A stretch of DNA of 64,000 bases from Clostridia bacterium (GTDB lineage: Bacteria > Bacillota_A > Clostridia > Christensenellales > Aristaeellaceae), in NCBI GenBank assembly GCA_017517815.1, contig JAFWYA010000076.1:102810-166809 (forward strand), given 5' to 3'. Of the stretch, positions 9,246-16,655 are shown in pieces. The notes under the pieces were generated by a model that had not been told where the DNA came from, searched no databases, and worked only from the letters and a program-made list of their open reading frames with translations. How positions within the stretch are numbered: the first letter of the stretch is position 1; each line of letters begins with the position of its first letter. The translations under genes and the position numbers were made by a program.

Positions 9246-10736
9246 ATGAAGAAATACGGCTGGCTGCTGCTGGCGCTGCTGGCGGCTTGGCCTGTGAACA
9301 CGCTGGCGTATGGTATGGGCGACGGCGGCGTGAATATGCTGTGTGCGTTTGCGGCGCTTTTGTGGCTTGCGTTTGCACTGTGGAAGCGAAAGAAGATCGA
9401 CCCGGCGCTGCTGATCGCCTCGGCGGGATTTGCGCTGGGGCTGGTGTTTGTGCTCAAGCTCCCGCACAGCTTTTCGTATCACGATCTGGCGGGCTATAAC
9501 CCGGACTTCACCGGCGAAGCCAAGCCGGACGGGCATCTGGGCTTCATCGCCTATCTGGTGGAGTATGGAAAACTTCCAAACCATAACCCGCTCATCGACG
9601 GCTACACCGTGTTTTACAATCCGCCGCTGCACCACATTGTGCATGCGCTGTTTATGAAGCTCAACCTCGCGCTGGGCGTGCAGCTGGAGGCGGCCATCGA
9701 GAACCTGCAGCTGATCACCCTCGGCTGTGCTGCGGCCTGCACGCTGGTTACTATCGATTTGCTGCGCTTCCTTGGCGCAGGCAAACGCGGCACGCTGACC
9801 GGCGCGCTGCTGATGGCCTTTCAGCCGTGCATGCTCCTTTTCGGCGCAACGGTCAACAACGACATCCAGATGAACCTGCTGGTGATCCTTGCGATGCTCT
9901 TCACCGTGCGCTGGCACCGCACCCGCCATATGCGCGACATCCTGCTGTGCGGCGTGTCGCTGGGGCTGGCCATGGCCACCAAGCTGTCGTCGGCGCTCAT
10001 CATTCCCTGCATCGCGGTGGTGTTCGCTGCGGCGTTCTTTCGCGACCTGAAGCAGTGGAAGCGCTACGTCGGCCAGTTTGCAGCCTTTTTGGCAGTGAGC
10101 GTTCCCGAGGCCGTCGCGTGGCCGGTGTATCACCTCATCGCCTTCAACGCGCCGCTCAACCATGTGCGCCTGCCTGCCGAAACCATCAACGTGTCGGCCT
10201 ACTCGCTGTGGCAGCGCTACGGCATTCCGGACGGCAAGGCCATCCGCGGACTGTTCTACTCCGGCATTCGAAAGATCGACCACAACGTGTGGATGCAGAC
10301 CCTCAAAAGCGGCATGTTCGACGAGCTTGCGCTGTTCAACGAGGGCACGCTGATGTGGTACGTCAGCTACATGGCGCTGGTGGGCTTTGCGGCGCTGCTG
10401 CTTGCGTCGCTTGCACTGTTCATCCGCTGGCTGATCAAGGGCAGGACCGACGGCATGACGAAGCTGTTCCTGTCCCTGTTCGGCGGCATCCTGATCGCCA
10501 ATTACCTGCAGTTCACGCTGCAGTACCCCTACATCTGCACGTTCAGCTTCCGCTACATCATGGCGGTGCTGCCGCTGTGCGCCATTGCCTTCAGCCACTT
10601 TGCCGATACGGCAAAGCACGGGAAGTGGCTTCCCACAGTGTATTGCCTGCTGTTTGCTGCTGCGGTGGTATTGATTTACGCGATGTATTTCTTCGGCCCA
10701 AGCCAATTTGAAACGATAAGAGCCGCCTACTGGTAA
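9246..10736 (+). CDS. GT-C fold membrane glycosyltransferase (PMT/GT39-like)
   Basis: 496 residues with about ten hydrophobic segments starting at the N-terminus. The first long extracytoplasmic loop (SYHDLAGYNPDFTGE, then NPPLHHIVHALF) has the acidic and His pattern of polyprenyl-phosphate-sugar dependent GT-C enzymes, which transfer a sugar from a lipid carrier outside the membrane. The specific sugar and acceptor cannot be told. It is a single-gene unit with its own promoter; the stop codon lies inside the loop of its terminator. Other lipid-linked glycosylation genes (GtrII-like, GtrA, GtrB-like, and a large membrane protein) lie elsewhere in the window. Confidence 0.75.
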   Translation: MKKYGWLLLALLAAWPVNTLAYGMGDGGVNMLCAFAALLWLAFALWKRKKIDPALLIASAGFALGLVFVLKLPHSFSYHDLAGYNPDFTGEAKPDGHLGFIAYLVEYGKLPNHNPLIDGYTVFYNPPLHHIVHALFMKLNLALGVQLEAAIENLQLITLGCAAACTLVTIDLLRFLGAGKRGTLTGALLMAFQPCMLLFGATVNNDIQMNLLVILAMLFTVRWHRTRHMRDILLCGVSLGLAMATKLSSALIIPCIAVVFAAAFFRDLKQWKRYVGQFAAFLAVSVPEAVAWPVYHLIAFNAPLNHVRLPAETINVSAYSLWQRYGIPDGKAIRGLFYSGIRKIDHNVWMQTLKSGMFDELALFNEGTLMWYVSYMALVGFAALLLASLALFIRWLIKGRTDGMTKLFLSLFGGILIANYLQFTLQYPYICTFSFRYIMAVLPLCAIAFSHFADTAKHGKWLPTVYCLLFAAAVVLIYAMYFFGPSQFETIRAAYW

Positions 10737-10748
10737 GGCGGCTTTTTT
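10722..10748 (+). terminator. Intrinsic terminator overlapping the GT-C stop codon
   Basis: GCCGCC (10722-10727) pairs with GGCGGC (10737-10742) and is followed by six T. The TAA stop (10734-10736) is in the loop, so the last codons form the 5' arm. Confidence 0.9.
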
Positions 10749-10754
10749 ATTGTG

Positions 10755-10913
10755 CGTCGAAAAATCTCGCCTGCGGCGATATTTTCCGCCGGCTGCTTAA
10801 GAAATGTTTCCGCCTGAAGGCGGAAACTGCCCGCCCGCCCGGCAAAGCCGGGCGATACGAATAAAATAGGAGGGGCTGCGGCCCCTCCTATACCTCCCTT
10901 TGGGGAGAAATCA
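10755..10913. repeat. Modular hairpin repeat, class 1 (copy 1)
   Basis: Four consecutive hairpins in about 160 bp: a GTCGAAAAAT/CTCGC-GGCGAT/ATTTTCCGC module; TTTCCGCC-GGCGGAAA; CGCCCGGC-GCCGGGCG followed by GATACGAAT; and GGAGGGGC-tgcg-GCCCCTCC, ending near TTTGGGGAG. The second copy at 55384-55541 has the same modules in the same order, with paired changes in several stems. It fills the gap between convergent GT-C and cvpA genes; no ORF is supported here. Confidence 0.85.
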
Positions 10914-11624
10914 CAGTTTCCGGTTCATGATCGAAATGATCAGATTTCCATTTTCAAACACGCGGGCCAGCGAGCTTTCGTCCACCAGCTGGGCAAACTC
11001 CGGGATGGGGATCACGCTTTCCAAAAGCGGCAGGATGGTGAAGGCCACAAAGCACAGCATCACGCCCAGCAGGAACCCAAACACGCCGCCCATGAGCGCA
11101 TCCAGATGCTTGAGCACCGGAAAGCGGAACACCGCGCGCAGCATGTTGATGAGGATGCTGATCACAATAAAGCAGATCACAAAGCAAAGCAGGAAGCACA
11201 GCACGTTGATGCTGACCGAAAGCACCGTCTGGTTGACGTAGTCGCCCACGGTGGTGGCCAGGTCGCCCAGCGGGCTGAACACCTGCTGCGACAGGTTGTG
11301 CTTTAAAAGCGTGCTTACCGATTCGGGCAGGCCGGCGCGGTCGACGATGGTGCTGATGTTTTCGGGCGAAAGGTGGCTTACGGCAAGGCTGCTTAAATCC
11401 AGATCGCCCAGCAGGCTCTGTGAGTCGGTATAGGTGCTGATCATGCGGGTGAGGGCGGTGTTGCTGCTCAGCACGTCCGACAGCTTGGGAAACAGCCAGA
11501 ACGAACCCGCAAACGAGGCCAGCCCGCCGGCCAGATTCAGCACCGACTGGATGAAGCCGCGGTACAGGCCAAACAGCACGCACAGGGCCAGAATGACGAT
11601 CACGGTGATATCAAGGGCGTTCAG
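10911..11624 (-). CDS. cvpA: CvpA family membrane protein, probable CTG start
   Basis: 237 residues if begun at CTG 11624. There are four hydrophobic segments and the CvpA N-terminal pattern (NALDITVIVILALCVLFGLYRG). AAGGAGG lies 8 nt before the CTG and restores the conserved N-x-LD start of the family. The next candidate, GTG at 11603, lacks a Shine-Dalgarno and would delete that segment. CvpA proteins are inner-membrane proteins linked to envelope homeostasis and colicin V production in E. coli; their molecular role is unclear. The gene follows the membrane-anchored 374-residue protein by 19 bp and is probably co-transcribed with it. Confidence 0.85.
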   Translation of the reverse strand: MNALDITVIVILALCVLFGLYRGFIQSVLNLAGGLASFAGSFWLFPKLSDVLSSNTALTRMISTYTDSQSLLGDLDLSSLAVSHLSPENISTIVDRAGLPESVSTLLKHNLSQQVFSPLGDLATTVGDYVNQTVLSVSINVLCFLLCFVICFIVISILINMLRAVFRFPVLKHLDALMGGVFGFLLGVMLCFVAFTILPLLESVIPIPEFAQLVDESSLARVFENGNLIISIMNRKL

Positions 11625-11643
11625 GGGGCAGACCTCCTTTTCA

Positions 11644-12768
11644 TCAGGTGCGCGGCGGCAGGGTGAGGGTGTAGACCTCCTCGCCCGAGGACACGATGAT
11701 GCGGCCGCTGGACAACAGGCCGATAACCCGGTCGGCGCTGCCGTCGATGGGCAGTTCGTAGGTGGTGAAGCGGCGGTCGTTCATGCCGGCGCAGTAAAGG
11801 GTGTTGCCGCTCACGGCATAGATGGCGCGGTTCCAGATGGTGGCGCCGATGCAGCTGTCCGGCAGGGAATAGCGCTTGTCGTTATTGCCGCTGATCAGCC
11901 GCAGCTCGCGGATGTCATACATGCTTTCGGTCTGCGAGGTGGGCGCAAACAGCAGCAGCGCGTCGCCGCGCTCGGGCACCTCGTTGGCCAGATAGTGCCA
12001 GCCGTATACCAGCACGCTGGCGGAGGGATCCTCGCTGCCGCGGTCGTTGAAGGTGAGCATCTTGCGGGTGTTGATGGCGCGCAGCTTGCCGTTTTCATAC
12101 ACCATGGCGTAGGTGATGGGCTCGCCCAGCGACGTTTCGCCGGTGTTCATCTTGCCCACTTCAAAGGTGTTGAGGATGCTGTTGGCGGCGGTGCCGTACA
12201 CGTCCAGCGCAAGCGTCCACATGTATTCGCCGTTTTTGCCGTAGAAGCCCACGTCCAGCAGGATGAGGTTGTTGTAGGCGTCGCTTTCCTCGTCCATGTG
12301 CGCGCCGGTGTGGTCCTTCACCAGCAGGCGGGGCGAATCCTCGTCGCCGATGACGGCGGCCACATACTGCTTGCCGATGCGCGCAAACTGGATGGCCTCG
12401 CCCAGATTGTCGTTGTAGGTGGAGTTGCCGTTGGCATCCAGAATAAACACGGTGGAGCCCACCCAAGCGGTGATCATGCTGTCGGAGCAGTGATAGCCGC
12501 CGTCGGAGCCCAGCTGGAACGACCACCTGACCGAACCGGTGTCGCTCATGCAGTGCAGGCTGACGCCGTCGTAGTACAGCACGTTTTTGCCAAAGGGGCG
12601 GATCTCTTCGCTGTAGGGGCAGGGCAACAGCGACGCGTTCACGCCGGAGGTGGGTTTGTCGCCAAACAGGCGCGTTGCGCCCCAGATGACAAGGCCCAGC
12701 ACGGCCAGCATCAAAAACAGCAGCGCAAATGCCTTGGGACGGCTCATTTTGGGATTGACTCTCTGCAT
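11644..12768 (-). CDS. Membrane-anchored protein with propeller-like repeats (DUF5711-like)
   Basis: 374 residues. A short cytoplasmic tail is followed by one membrane anchor (about residues 13-33) and a large extracytoplasmic domain of repeated 'blade'-like beta strands (VRWSFQLGSDGGYHCSDS, GSTVFILDANGNSTY, NTLYCAGMNDRRFTTYEL), reminiscent of WD40/PQQ-type propellers and of the clostridial DUF5711 family. No catalytic residues are recognised. The ATG at 12768 was chosen because AGGAG lies 9 nt upstream and the upstream extension lacks coding character. It precedes cvpA by 19 bp. The family label is tentative. Confidence 0.65.
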   Translation of the reverse strand: MQRVNPKMSRPKAFALLFLMLAVLGLVIWGATRLFGDKPTSGVNASLLPCPYSEEIRPFGKNVLYYDGVSLHCMSDTGSVRWSFQLGSDGGYHCSDSMITAWVGSTVFILDANGNSTYNDNLGEAIQFARIGKQYVAAVIGDEDSPRLLVKDHTGAHMDEESDAYNNLILLDVGFYGKNGEYMWTLALDVYGTAANSILNTFEVGKMNTGETSLGEPITYAMVYENGKLRAINTRKMLTFNDRGSEDPSASVLVYGWHYLANEVPERGDALLLFAPTSQTESMYDIRELRLISGNNDKRYSLPDSCIGATIWNRAIYAVSGNTLYCAGMNDRRFTTYELPIDGSADRVIGLLSSGRIIVSSGEEVYTLTLPPRT

Positions 12769-12887
12769 CGTTCCATTCTCCTGTGGGCTTCCATCATTCA
12801 ACGCGCCAAAGCCCCATTTTCTTGCAGGCGCACTTTTCATTATATCCTGCGCGGGCGTGCAAATCAAGGGGCGCGGCAAAACGGGCA

Positions 12888-12936
12888 TTGCAACGGGCGA
12901 CGGTTTTGGGTACAATAAAACCGAAAGTTACTTTCG
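12888..12936 (+). promoter_or_regulatory. merR promoter and palindromic operator
   Basis: TTGCAA (12888-12893), 17-bp spacer, TACAAT (12911-12916). A perfect palindrome CGAAAG-TTA-CTTTCG (12922-12936) covers the expected start of transcription. The same half-sites recur at the promoter of the next gene (13782-13797), suggesting autoregulation. Confidence 0.7.
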
Positions 12937-12959
12937 ATTTTCCCGGGGAGGGAAGAAGA

Positions 12960-13754
12960 ATGAAGAAATACATCATTGGCGATGTGGCACGCACGTTGGG
13001 CCTGACCACCGCCGGACTGCACTTTTTTGAGCGCGAGGGCGTCATAGAGCCGCGCAAGGGCGACGAAACGCGCCGCTTTTATGGCATGGAGGACGTGATC
13101 CGCCTCATCAGCTACAAAAAATACCGCAGCATGCAGCTGCCCCTGAAGGAGATCGCCCACCAGTTTTCGCCCGAAGGCGAAAGCTGCAGCGGTATTGTGG
13201 AAAAGCTGGGTGCTCAGCGTGAGCGGCTGATGGAGCTTGCGCGGCAGTATGAGCAGATGGCGCAGGACGTGGCATGGTTTGAGGAAAGCATCGCCCGGGC
13301 AGATGCGTCGCTTGACGTGGTCGATCTGGCCATTATGCCGCAGACCTGCGTGCTGACCATCGGTGCGGACGGCATCATCAGCCCTGACAAACACCAGCAG
13401 AAGCTGGCCGCGCAGTGGCTGGATCACCTGCCCTCCACAAGGCTTGGCGTCTGCAGCCCCGGCCCGGGCAAAGCGGTGTTCTGCTATGCGCTGCCGGGCG
13501 AGCGCGCCGTGCAGCTGGGGCTGGGTCAGTCGCCGGGGGCGCAGATGCTGCCGCAGAGCGTGGCACTGCACACCTGCCTGAAGCTGCACCGTCCCTATTT
13601 TGACAACCCCGCGCTGGCGTTTGAAACCCTGTGGCAGCAGATGGAGGCACGCGGCTTCCGCCAGAACGGTACGGCCATGGGCTATAACCTGTGCGTGGAA
13701 TGCACGCAGGGCCGCCGCGACATCCTGTGCGAGGGATGGCTGCCCATTGCCTGA
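12960..13754 (+). CDS. MerR family transcriptional regulator
   Basis: 264 residues. An N-terminal winged helix-turn-helix of the MerR type (residues 1-70: IGDVARTLGLTTAGLHFFEREGVIEPRK, then RRFYGMEDVIRLISYKKYR) is followed by a coiled-coil dimer helix (about 85-125) and a ~150-residue C-terminal domain resembling effector-binding (GyrI-like) domains. There is no metal-binding Cys triad at the usual position, so a small organic ligand is more likely than a metal. The ATG at 12960 has GGAGGG upstream; the longer reading frame begins in the promoter. Matching operators in its own promoter and in the 19-bp spacer of the downstream flavoprotein promoter indicate that it controls that gene. Confidence 0.9.
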   Translation: MKKYIIGDVARTLGLTTAGLHFFEREGVIEPRKGDETRRFYGMEDVIRLISYKKYRSMQLPLKEIAHQFSPEGESCSGIVEKLGAQRERLMELARQYEQMAQDVAWFEESIARADASLDVVDLAIMPQTCVLTIGADGIISPDKHQQKLAAQWLDHLPSTRLGVCSPGPGKAVFCYALPGERAVQLGLGQSPGAQMLPQSVALHTCLKLHRPYFDNPALAFETLWQQMEARGFRQNGTAMGYNLCVECTQGRRDILCEGWLPIA

Positions 13755-13775
13755 AGAAAAAGTGAAAAAAGGGTC

Positions 13776-13806
13776 TTGCATCCAAAGCCGCTTTCGGATG
13801 TATGAT
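13776..13806 (+). promoter_or_regulatory. MerR-type promoter (19-bp spacer) of the flavoprotein gene
   Basis: TTGCAT (13776-13781) and TATGAT (13801-13806) are separated by 19 bp, the over-long spacing typical of MerR-activated promoters. The spacer contains CCAAAG-CCG-CTTTCG (13782-13796), matching the palindrome at the merR promoter with one half-site change. Confidence 0.75.
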
Positions 13807-13815
13807 TGGAAAAGT

Positions 13816-13837
13816 GATTGATAAAAAATTATCAATC
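13816..13837 (+). promoter_or_regulatory. Perfect inverted repeat in the 5' UTR of the flavoprotein gene
   Basis: GATTGATAA (13816-13824), four A, TTATCAATC (13829-13837), about 10 bp downstream of the -10 box. It could be a second operator or a 5' mRNA stabilising hairpin. It resembles FNR half-sites but the spacing (8 bp rather than 4) does not fit FNR. Confidence 0.45.
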
Positions 13838-13872
13838 GAAGAACCATCTACTTCAGAAGGAGGACAAAACCC

Positions 13873-15642
13873 ATGAAGAAGATCCTTTCTCTCATCCTGT
13901 GCGTGGCGATGCTGGCCATGTGCACCACCGGTTTTGCCGCTGACACCTTCGTTGGCGTCGGCACCAGCAAGATCGGCGGCCCCGACTCTCTGGAAGTCAC
14001 CATCACCGTCGACGGCGGCGCTGTGACTGCTGTGGAAGTCACCAAGAACAACGAAACCCCCGGCATCGCTGACGCTGCCATCAAGCAGGTCCCCGCTGCG
14101 ATCGTCGAACTGCAGACTGCGAATGTGGACGCCGTTGCCGGCGCTACCTTCACCAGCGAAGCCATCATGGAAGCAACCCTGAAGGCTGTGGAAGCTGCCG
14201 GTCTGGACGTGGCTGCCTGGAGCACCAAGAAGGAAGTCATCGTTGAGAAGGCTGCCGACGTGGAGCTGGAAGCTGACGTCGTCATCATCGGCGCCGGCGG
14301 CGCCGGTCTGGCTGCTGCCGTGCAGGCCAACCAGAATGGCGCTACTGTTATCGTGCTTGAAAAGATGGGCAAGGTTGGCGGCAACACCATCCTGGCCGGC
14401 GGCGCTCTGAATGCTGTGGATGACCGCAGCGAAACCGCCATCAAGCAGAACGACAGCGTGGAATGGCACTATCAGCAGACCCTGTCCGGCGGCGACTATC
14501 AGGGCGATCCTGTGCTGGTGCACACCCTGGTTGCCAACGCCTGGGACGGCGTGGAATGGCTGAAGGAACTGGGCATGGAGTTTGACGAAAGCAAGCTCTT
14601 CACCGTTACCGGCGGTCTGTGGGAGCGCGCCCACAAGCCCGTAATGCCCGTTGGCACCGGCTTCTTCGATGCCTACAACCGCTACATCGACACCCACGAG
14701 GGCGTTGAAGTGCTGCTCAACACCAAGGCTGAGGAAATCACCGTTGGTGAAGACGGCCGCGTCAACGGCGTCATCGCTACCGGCGAAACCGGCAACACCG
14801 TGACCGTGAAGGCCAACAACGGCGTGGTCGTGGCCACCGGCGGCTTTGCCAAGAACGTCGAACTGCGCCAGGCTTACAACACCCAGTGGGCCACCCTGGG
14901 CGAGCAGATCAAGTCCACCAACCATGAAGGCGCTACCGGCGACGGCATCAAGATGATGCAGAAGCTCGGCGCTGACTTCGTGCAGATGGGCAACATCCAG
15001 CTGCTGCCTCTGGGCGATCCCGAGACCGGCTCCCTGTCCGGCAACATCGAGCACAACGTTGAAACCCGTATCTTCGTCAACAAGGAAGGCAACCGCTTCG
15101 TCAACGAAGGCGGCCGCCGCGACGACATGACCAACGCCCTGTTCGCTCAGACCGACAGCTGGATGTGGATCGTCATGGACAGCGACAAGTACCCCACCGG
15201 CGACGAGATCAACAACTTCAACGAGTCCGTCAACGAGCTGATCGCTGCCGGCCGTGCCTTCAAGGGCGAGACCCTCGAAGAGCTGGCTGCCGCCATCAAC
15301 GTGCCCGCTGAAAACCTGATCGCCGCCGTGGAAGACTTCAACGCTCACGTTGCTTCCGGCGAGGCTGACGCTTTCGGCCGCACCCTGTACGAGACCCCCA
15401 TCGACAACGGCCCCTTCTATGCCGCTGCCCGCATCCCCACCGTGCACCACACCATGGGCGGTGTGCGCATCAACCAGTACACTCAGGTTCTCAACGAGAA
15501 CGGCCAGATCATCCCCGGCCTGTACGCTGCTGGTGAGGTCACCGGCGGTATCCACGGCGCCAACCGTCTGGGCGGCAACGCTCTGACCGACACCGTGGTC
15601 TTCGGCCGCATCGCTGGCGACAGCGCTTCTCAGGCAAAATAA
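13873..15642 (+). CDS. Secreted flavinylated fumarate reductase/urocanate reductase-like flavoprotein
   Basis: 589 residues. A signal peptide (1-22) is followed by an FMN-binding domain (about 25-110) with the flavinylation motif AGATFTS (T92 is the expected FMN acceptor), then a FAD_binding_2 domain from residue 135 (VVIIGAGGAGLAAA) to the C-terminal GEVTGGIHGANRLGGNALTD. The HTMGG segment and the Arg-rich loop NRFVNEGGRRDD correspond to the substrate-binding and proton-donor regions of soluble fumarate reductases. It should reduce an alpha,beta-unsaturated acid outside the membrane using electrons from FMN; the substrate is not fixed by sequence. Codon choice is strongly biased, suggesting high expression. 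It has its own MerR-type promoter and AGAAGGAGG. Confidence 0.88.
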   Translation: MKKILSLILCVAMLAMCTTGFAADTFVGVGTSKIGGPDSLEVTITVDGGAVTAVEVTKNNETPGIADAAIKQVPAAIVELQTANVDAVAGATFTSEAIMEATLKAVEAAGLDVAAWSTKKEVIVEKAADVELEADVVIIGAGGAGLAAAVQANQNGATVIVLEKMGKVGGNTILAGGALNAVDDRSETAIKQNDSVEWHYQQTLSGGDYQGDPVLVHTLVANAWDGVEWLKELGMEFDESKLFTVTGGLWERAHKPVMPVGTGFFDAYNRYIDTHEGVEVLLNTKAEEITVGEDGRVNGVIATGETGNTVTVKANNGVVVATGGFAKNVELRQAYNTQWATLGEQIKSTNHEGATGDGIKMMQKLGADFVQMGNIQLLPLGDPETGSLSGNIEHNVETRIFVNKEGNRFVNEGGRRDDMTNALFAQTDSWMWIVMDSDKYPTGDEINNFNESVNELIAAGRAFKGETLEELAAAINVPAENLIAAVEDFNAHVASGEADAFGRTLYETPIDNGPFYAAARIPTVHHTMGGVRINQYTQVLNENGQIIPGLYAAGEVTGGIHGANRLGGNALTDTVVFGRIAGDSASQAK

Positions 15643-15648
15643 TTTTGA

Positions 15649-15832
15649 TCGGCGGAGAAACTCGCTGCGCGATTTTCTCCGCCGGCTTTGCACCGTTCGC
15701 CTGCTCGGCTGCGCCTCGCGGCCGGTGAACGGCGTAAGGAAAGCCTTGCTGCGCAAGGCTGCCGAAACCACCGCACATGTCGCTGGTTTCGGAATGAAAG
15801 TCGGAGGGCTGCGGCCCTCCGACGCCACCCTA
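15649..15832. repeat. Modular hairpin repeat, class 2 (copy 1)
   Basis: Begins just after the flavoprotein stop. Modules: GGCGGAGAAA-CTCGC..GCGA-TTTTCTCCGCC; a GTTCGCC..GGTGAAC arm; GCCTTGC-tgc-GCAAGGC; CCGAAACC (15762-15769), loop ACCGCACATGTCGCT, GGTTTCGG (15785-15792); and GTCGGAGGGC-tgcg-GCCCTCCGAC. The last three modules recur in the same order at 63921-64000 with compensated stem changes. No coding sequence is supported. Confidence 0.85.
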
Positions 15833-15834
15833 AA

Positions 15835-15868
15835 AACCCCCGGCTTCTGCAAGGAAGCCGGGGGTTTT
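15835..15868. terminator. Bidirectional intrinsic terminator
   Basis: AACCCCCGGCTTC pairs with GAAGCCGGGGGTT around TGCAAG, with A-rich and T-rich flanks. It serves the flavoprotein gene and deoC, which converge here. Confidence 0.9.
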
Positions 15869-15880
15869 GGTGTATGAAAA

Positions 15881-16555
15881 TCAGTATGCTTCGGTGGAGT
15901 TGCCGCCTTCGATGATGGTGCGGCAGCTGCCGTAGCCCACGCCCAGGCGGGCAGCGCCCATCTCGACGTACTTTTTGGCGGTTTCAAAGTTACGGATGCC
16001 GCCGGAGGGCTTCACCTTCGCACGGCCGGCCGCGGTGTCCAGCATGATCTGCACGGCCTCGACGGTCGCGCCTTCGCCGTTAAAGCCCGTGGAGGTCTTC
16101 ACAAAGTCAGCGCCGGCAGCGATGGACACTTCCGTGGCCTTGCGGATCTGGTCGGCATTGAGCTGGCTGGTTTCAAAGATGACCTTCACGCCCACGTTCT
16201 TCGCGTGCGCCTCTTCCACCACCGCGCGGATCTCTTTTTCAACGGTGTCCCAGTCGCCGCCGCGGGCAGCGCCGTAGTTCATGACCATGTCGATCTCGTA
16301 CACGCCCTGCGCGGCATAGTCGCGGGCAGTTAAGCGCTTGCTTTCCACGCCGCCGTAGCCATAGGGGAAGTCCAGCACGCAGCTGACCAGCGTTTCAGTG
16401 CCTTCGGTCATCTTTTTGGCCAGAGCGATGTCGCAGCCGCGCACGCAAACGGTCATGGCGCGCAGCTCAATGCATTCACGAATGGCGGCTTCCACCTCGG
16501 TGGGGGTCATGTCGGGCTTGAGGATGGCCGCGTCAAAATATCTTGCAATATCCAT
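15881..16555 (-). CDS. deoC: Deoxyribose-phosphate aldolase
   Basis: 224 residues, cytoplasmic. Cleaves 2-deoxyribose 5-phosphate to acetaldehyde and glyceraldehyde 3-phosphate in deoxynucleoside salvage. A class I aldolase TIM barrel is seen with IDMVMNYG (catalytic Asp), FVKTSTGF (Schiff-base Lys) and VKPSGGIR (second Lys), plus GYGSCRTI at the C-terminus. The ATG at 16555 has AGGAGG 6 nt upstream; a longer reading frame runs into the promoter and is rejected. It is alone, without deoA or deoB neighbours, under its own promoter, which overlaps the divergent promoter of the ACT-lactamase gene. Confidence 0.95.
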   Translation of the reverse strand: MDIARYFDAAILKPDMTPTEVEAAIRECIELRAMTVCVRGCDIALAKKMTEGTETLVSCVLDFPYGYGGVESKRLTARDYAAQGVYEIDMVMNYGAARGGDWDTVEKEIRAVVEEAHAKNVGVKVIFETSQLNADQIRKATEVSIAAGADFVKTSTGFNGEGATVEAVQIMLDTAAGRAKVKPSGGIRNFETAKKYVEMGAARLGVGYGSCRTIIEGGNSTEAY

Positions 16556-16589
16556 AAGGTACCTCCTGTTTTGTACAGTTGTTGTTTCT

Positions 16590-16632
16590 ATTATAAACGA
16601 AGTTTGCAAGGCTGTCCACAGGGTGATATACT
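16590..16632. promoter_or_regulatory. Overlapping divergent promoters (deoC and ACT-lactamase gene)
   Basis: Minus strand for deoC: TGGACA (16618-16613), 17-bp spacer, TATAAT (16595-16590). Plus strand for the ACT-lactamase gene: TTGCAA (16604-16609), 17-bp spacer, TATACT (16627-16632). The two RNA polymerase footprints overlap, so use should be mutually exclusive. Confidence 0.7.
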
Positions 16633-16655
16633 GTTTGCCGAGGAGCTGAAACACC

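Noticed and set aside
13816..13837. FNR/CRP binding site
   Set aside because: The TTGAT and ATCAA half-sites are separated by 8 bp rather than 4.
13378..15987. 869-residue antisense open frame over the flavoprotein gene
   Set aside because: It is the reverse complement of a clearly functional, codon-biased gene; GC-rich DNA with biased codons gives long antisense frames. The translated sequence is low-complexity without motifs.
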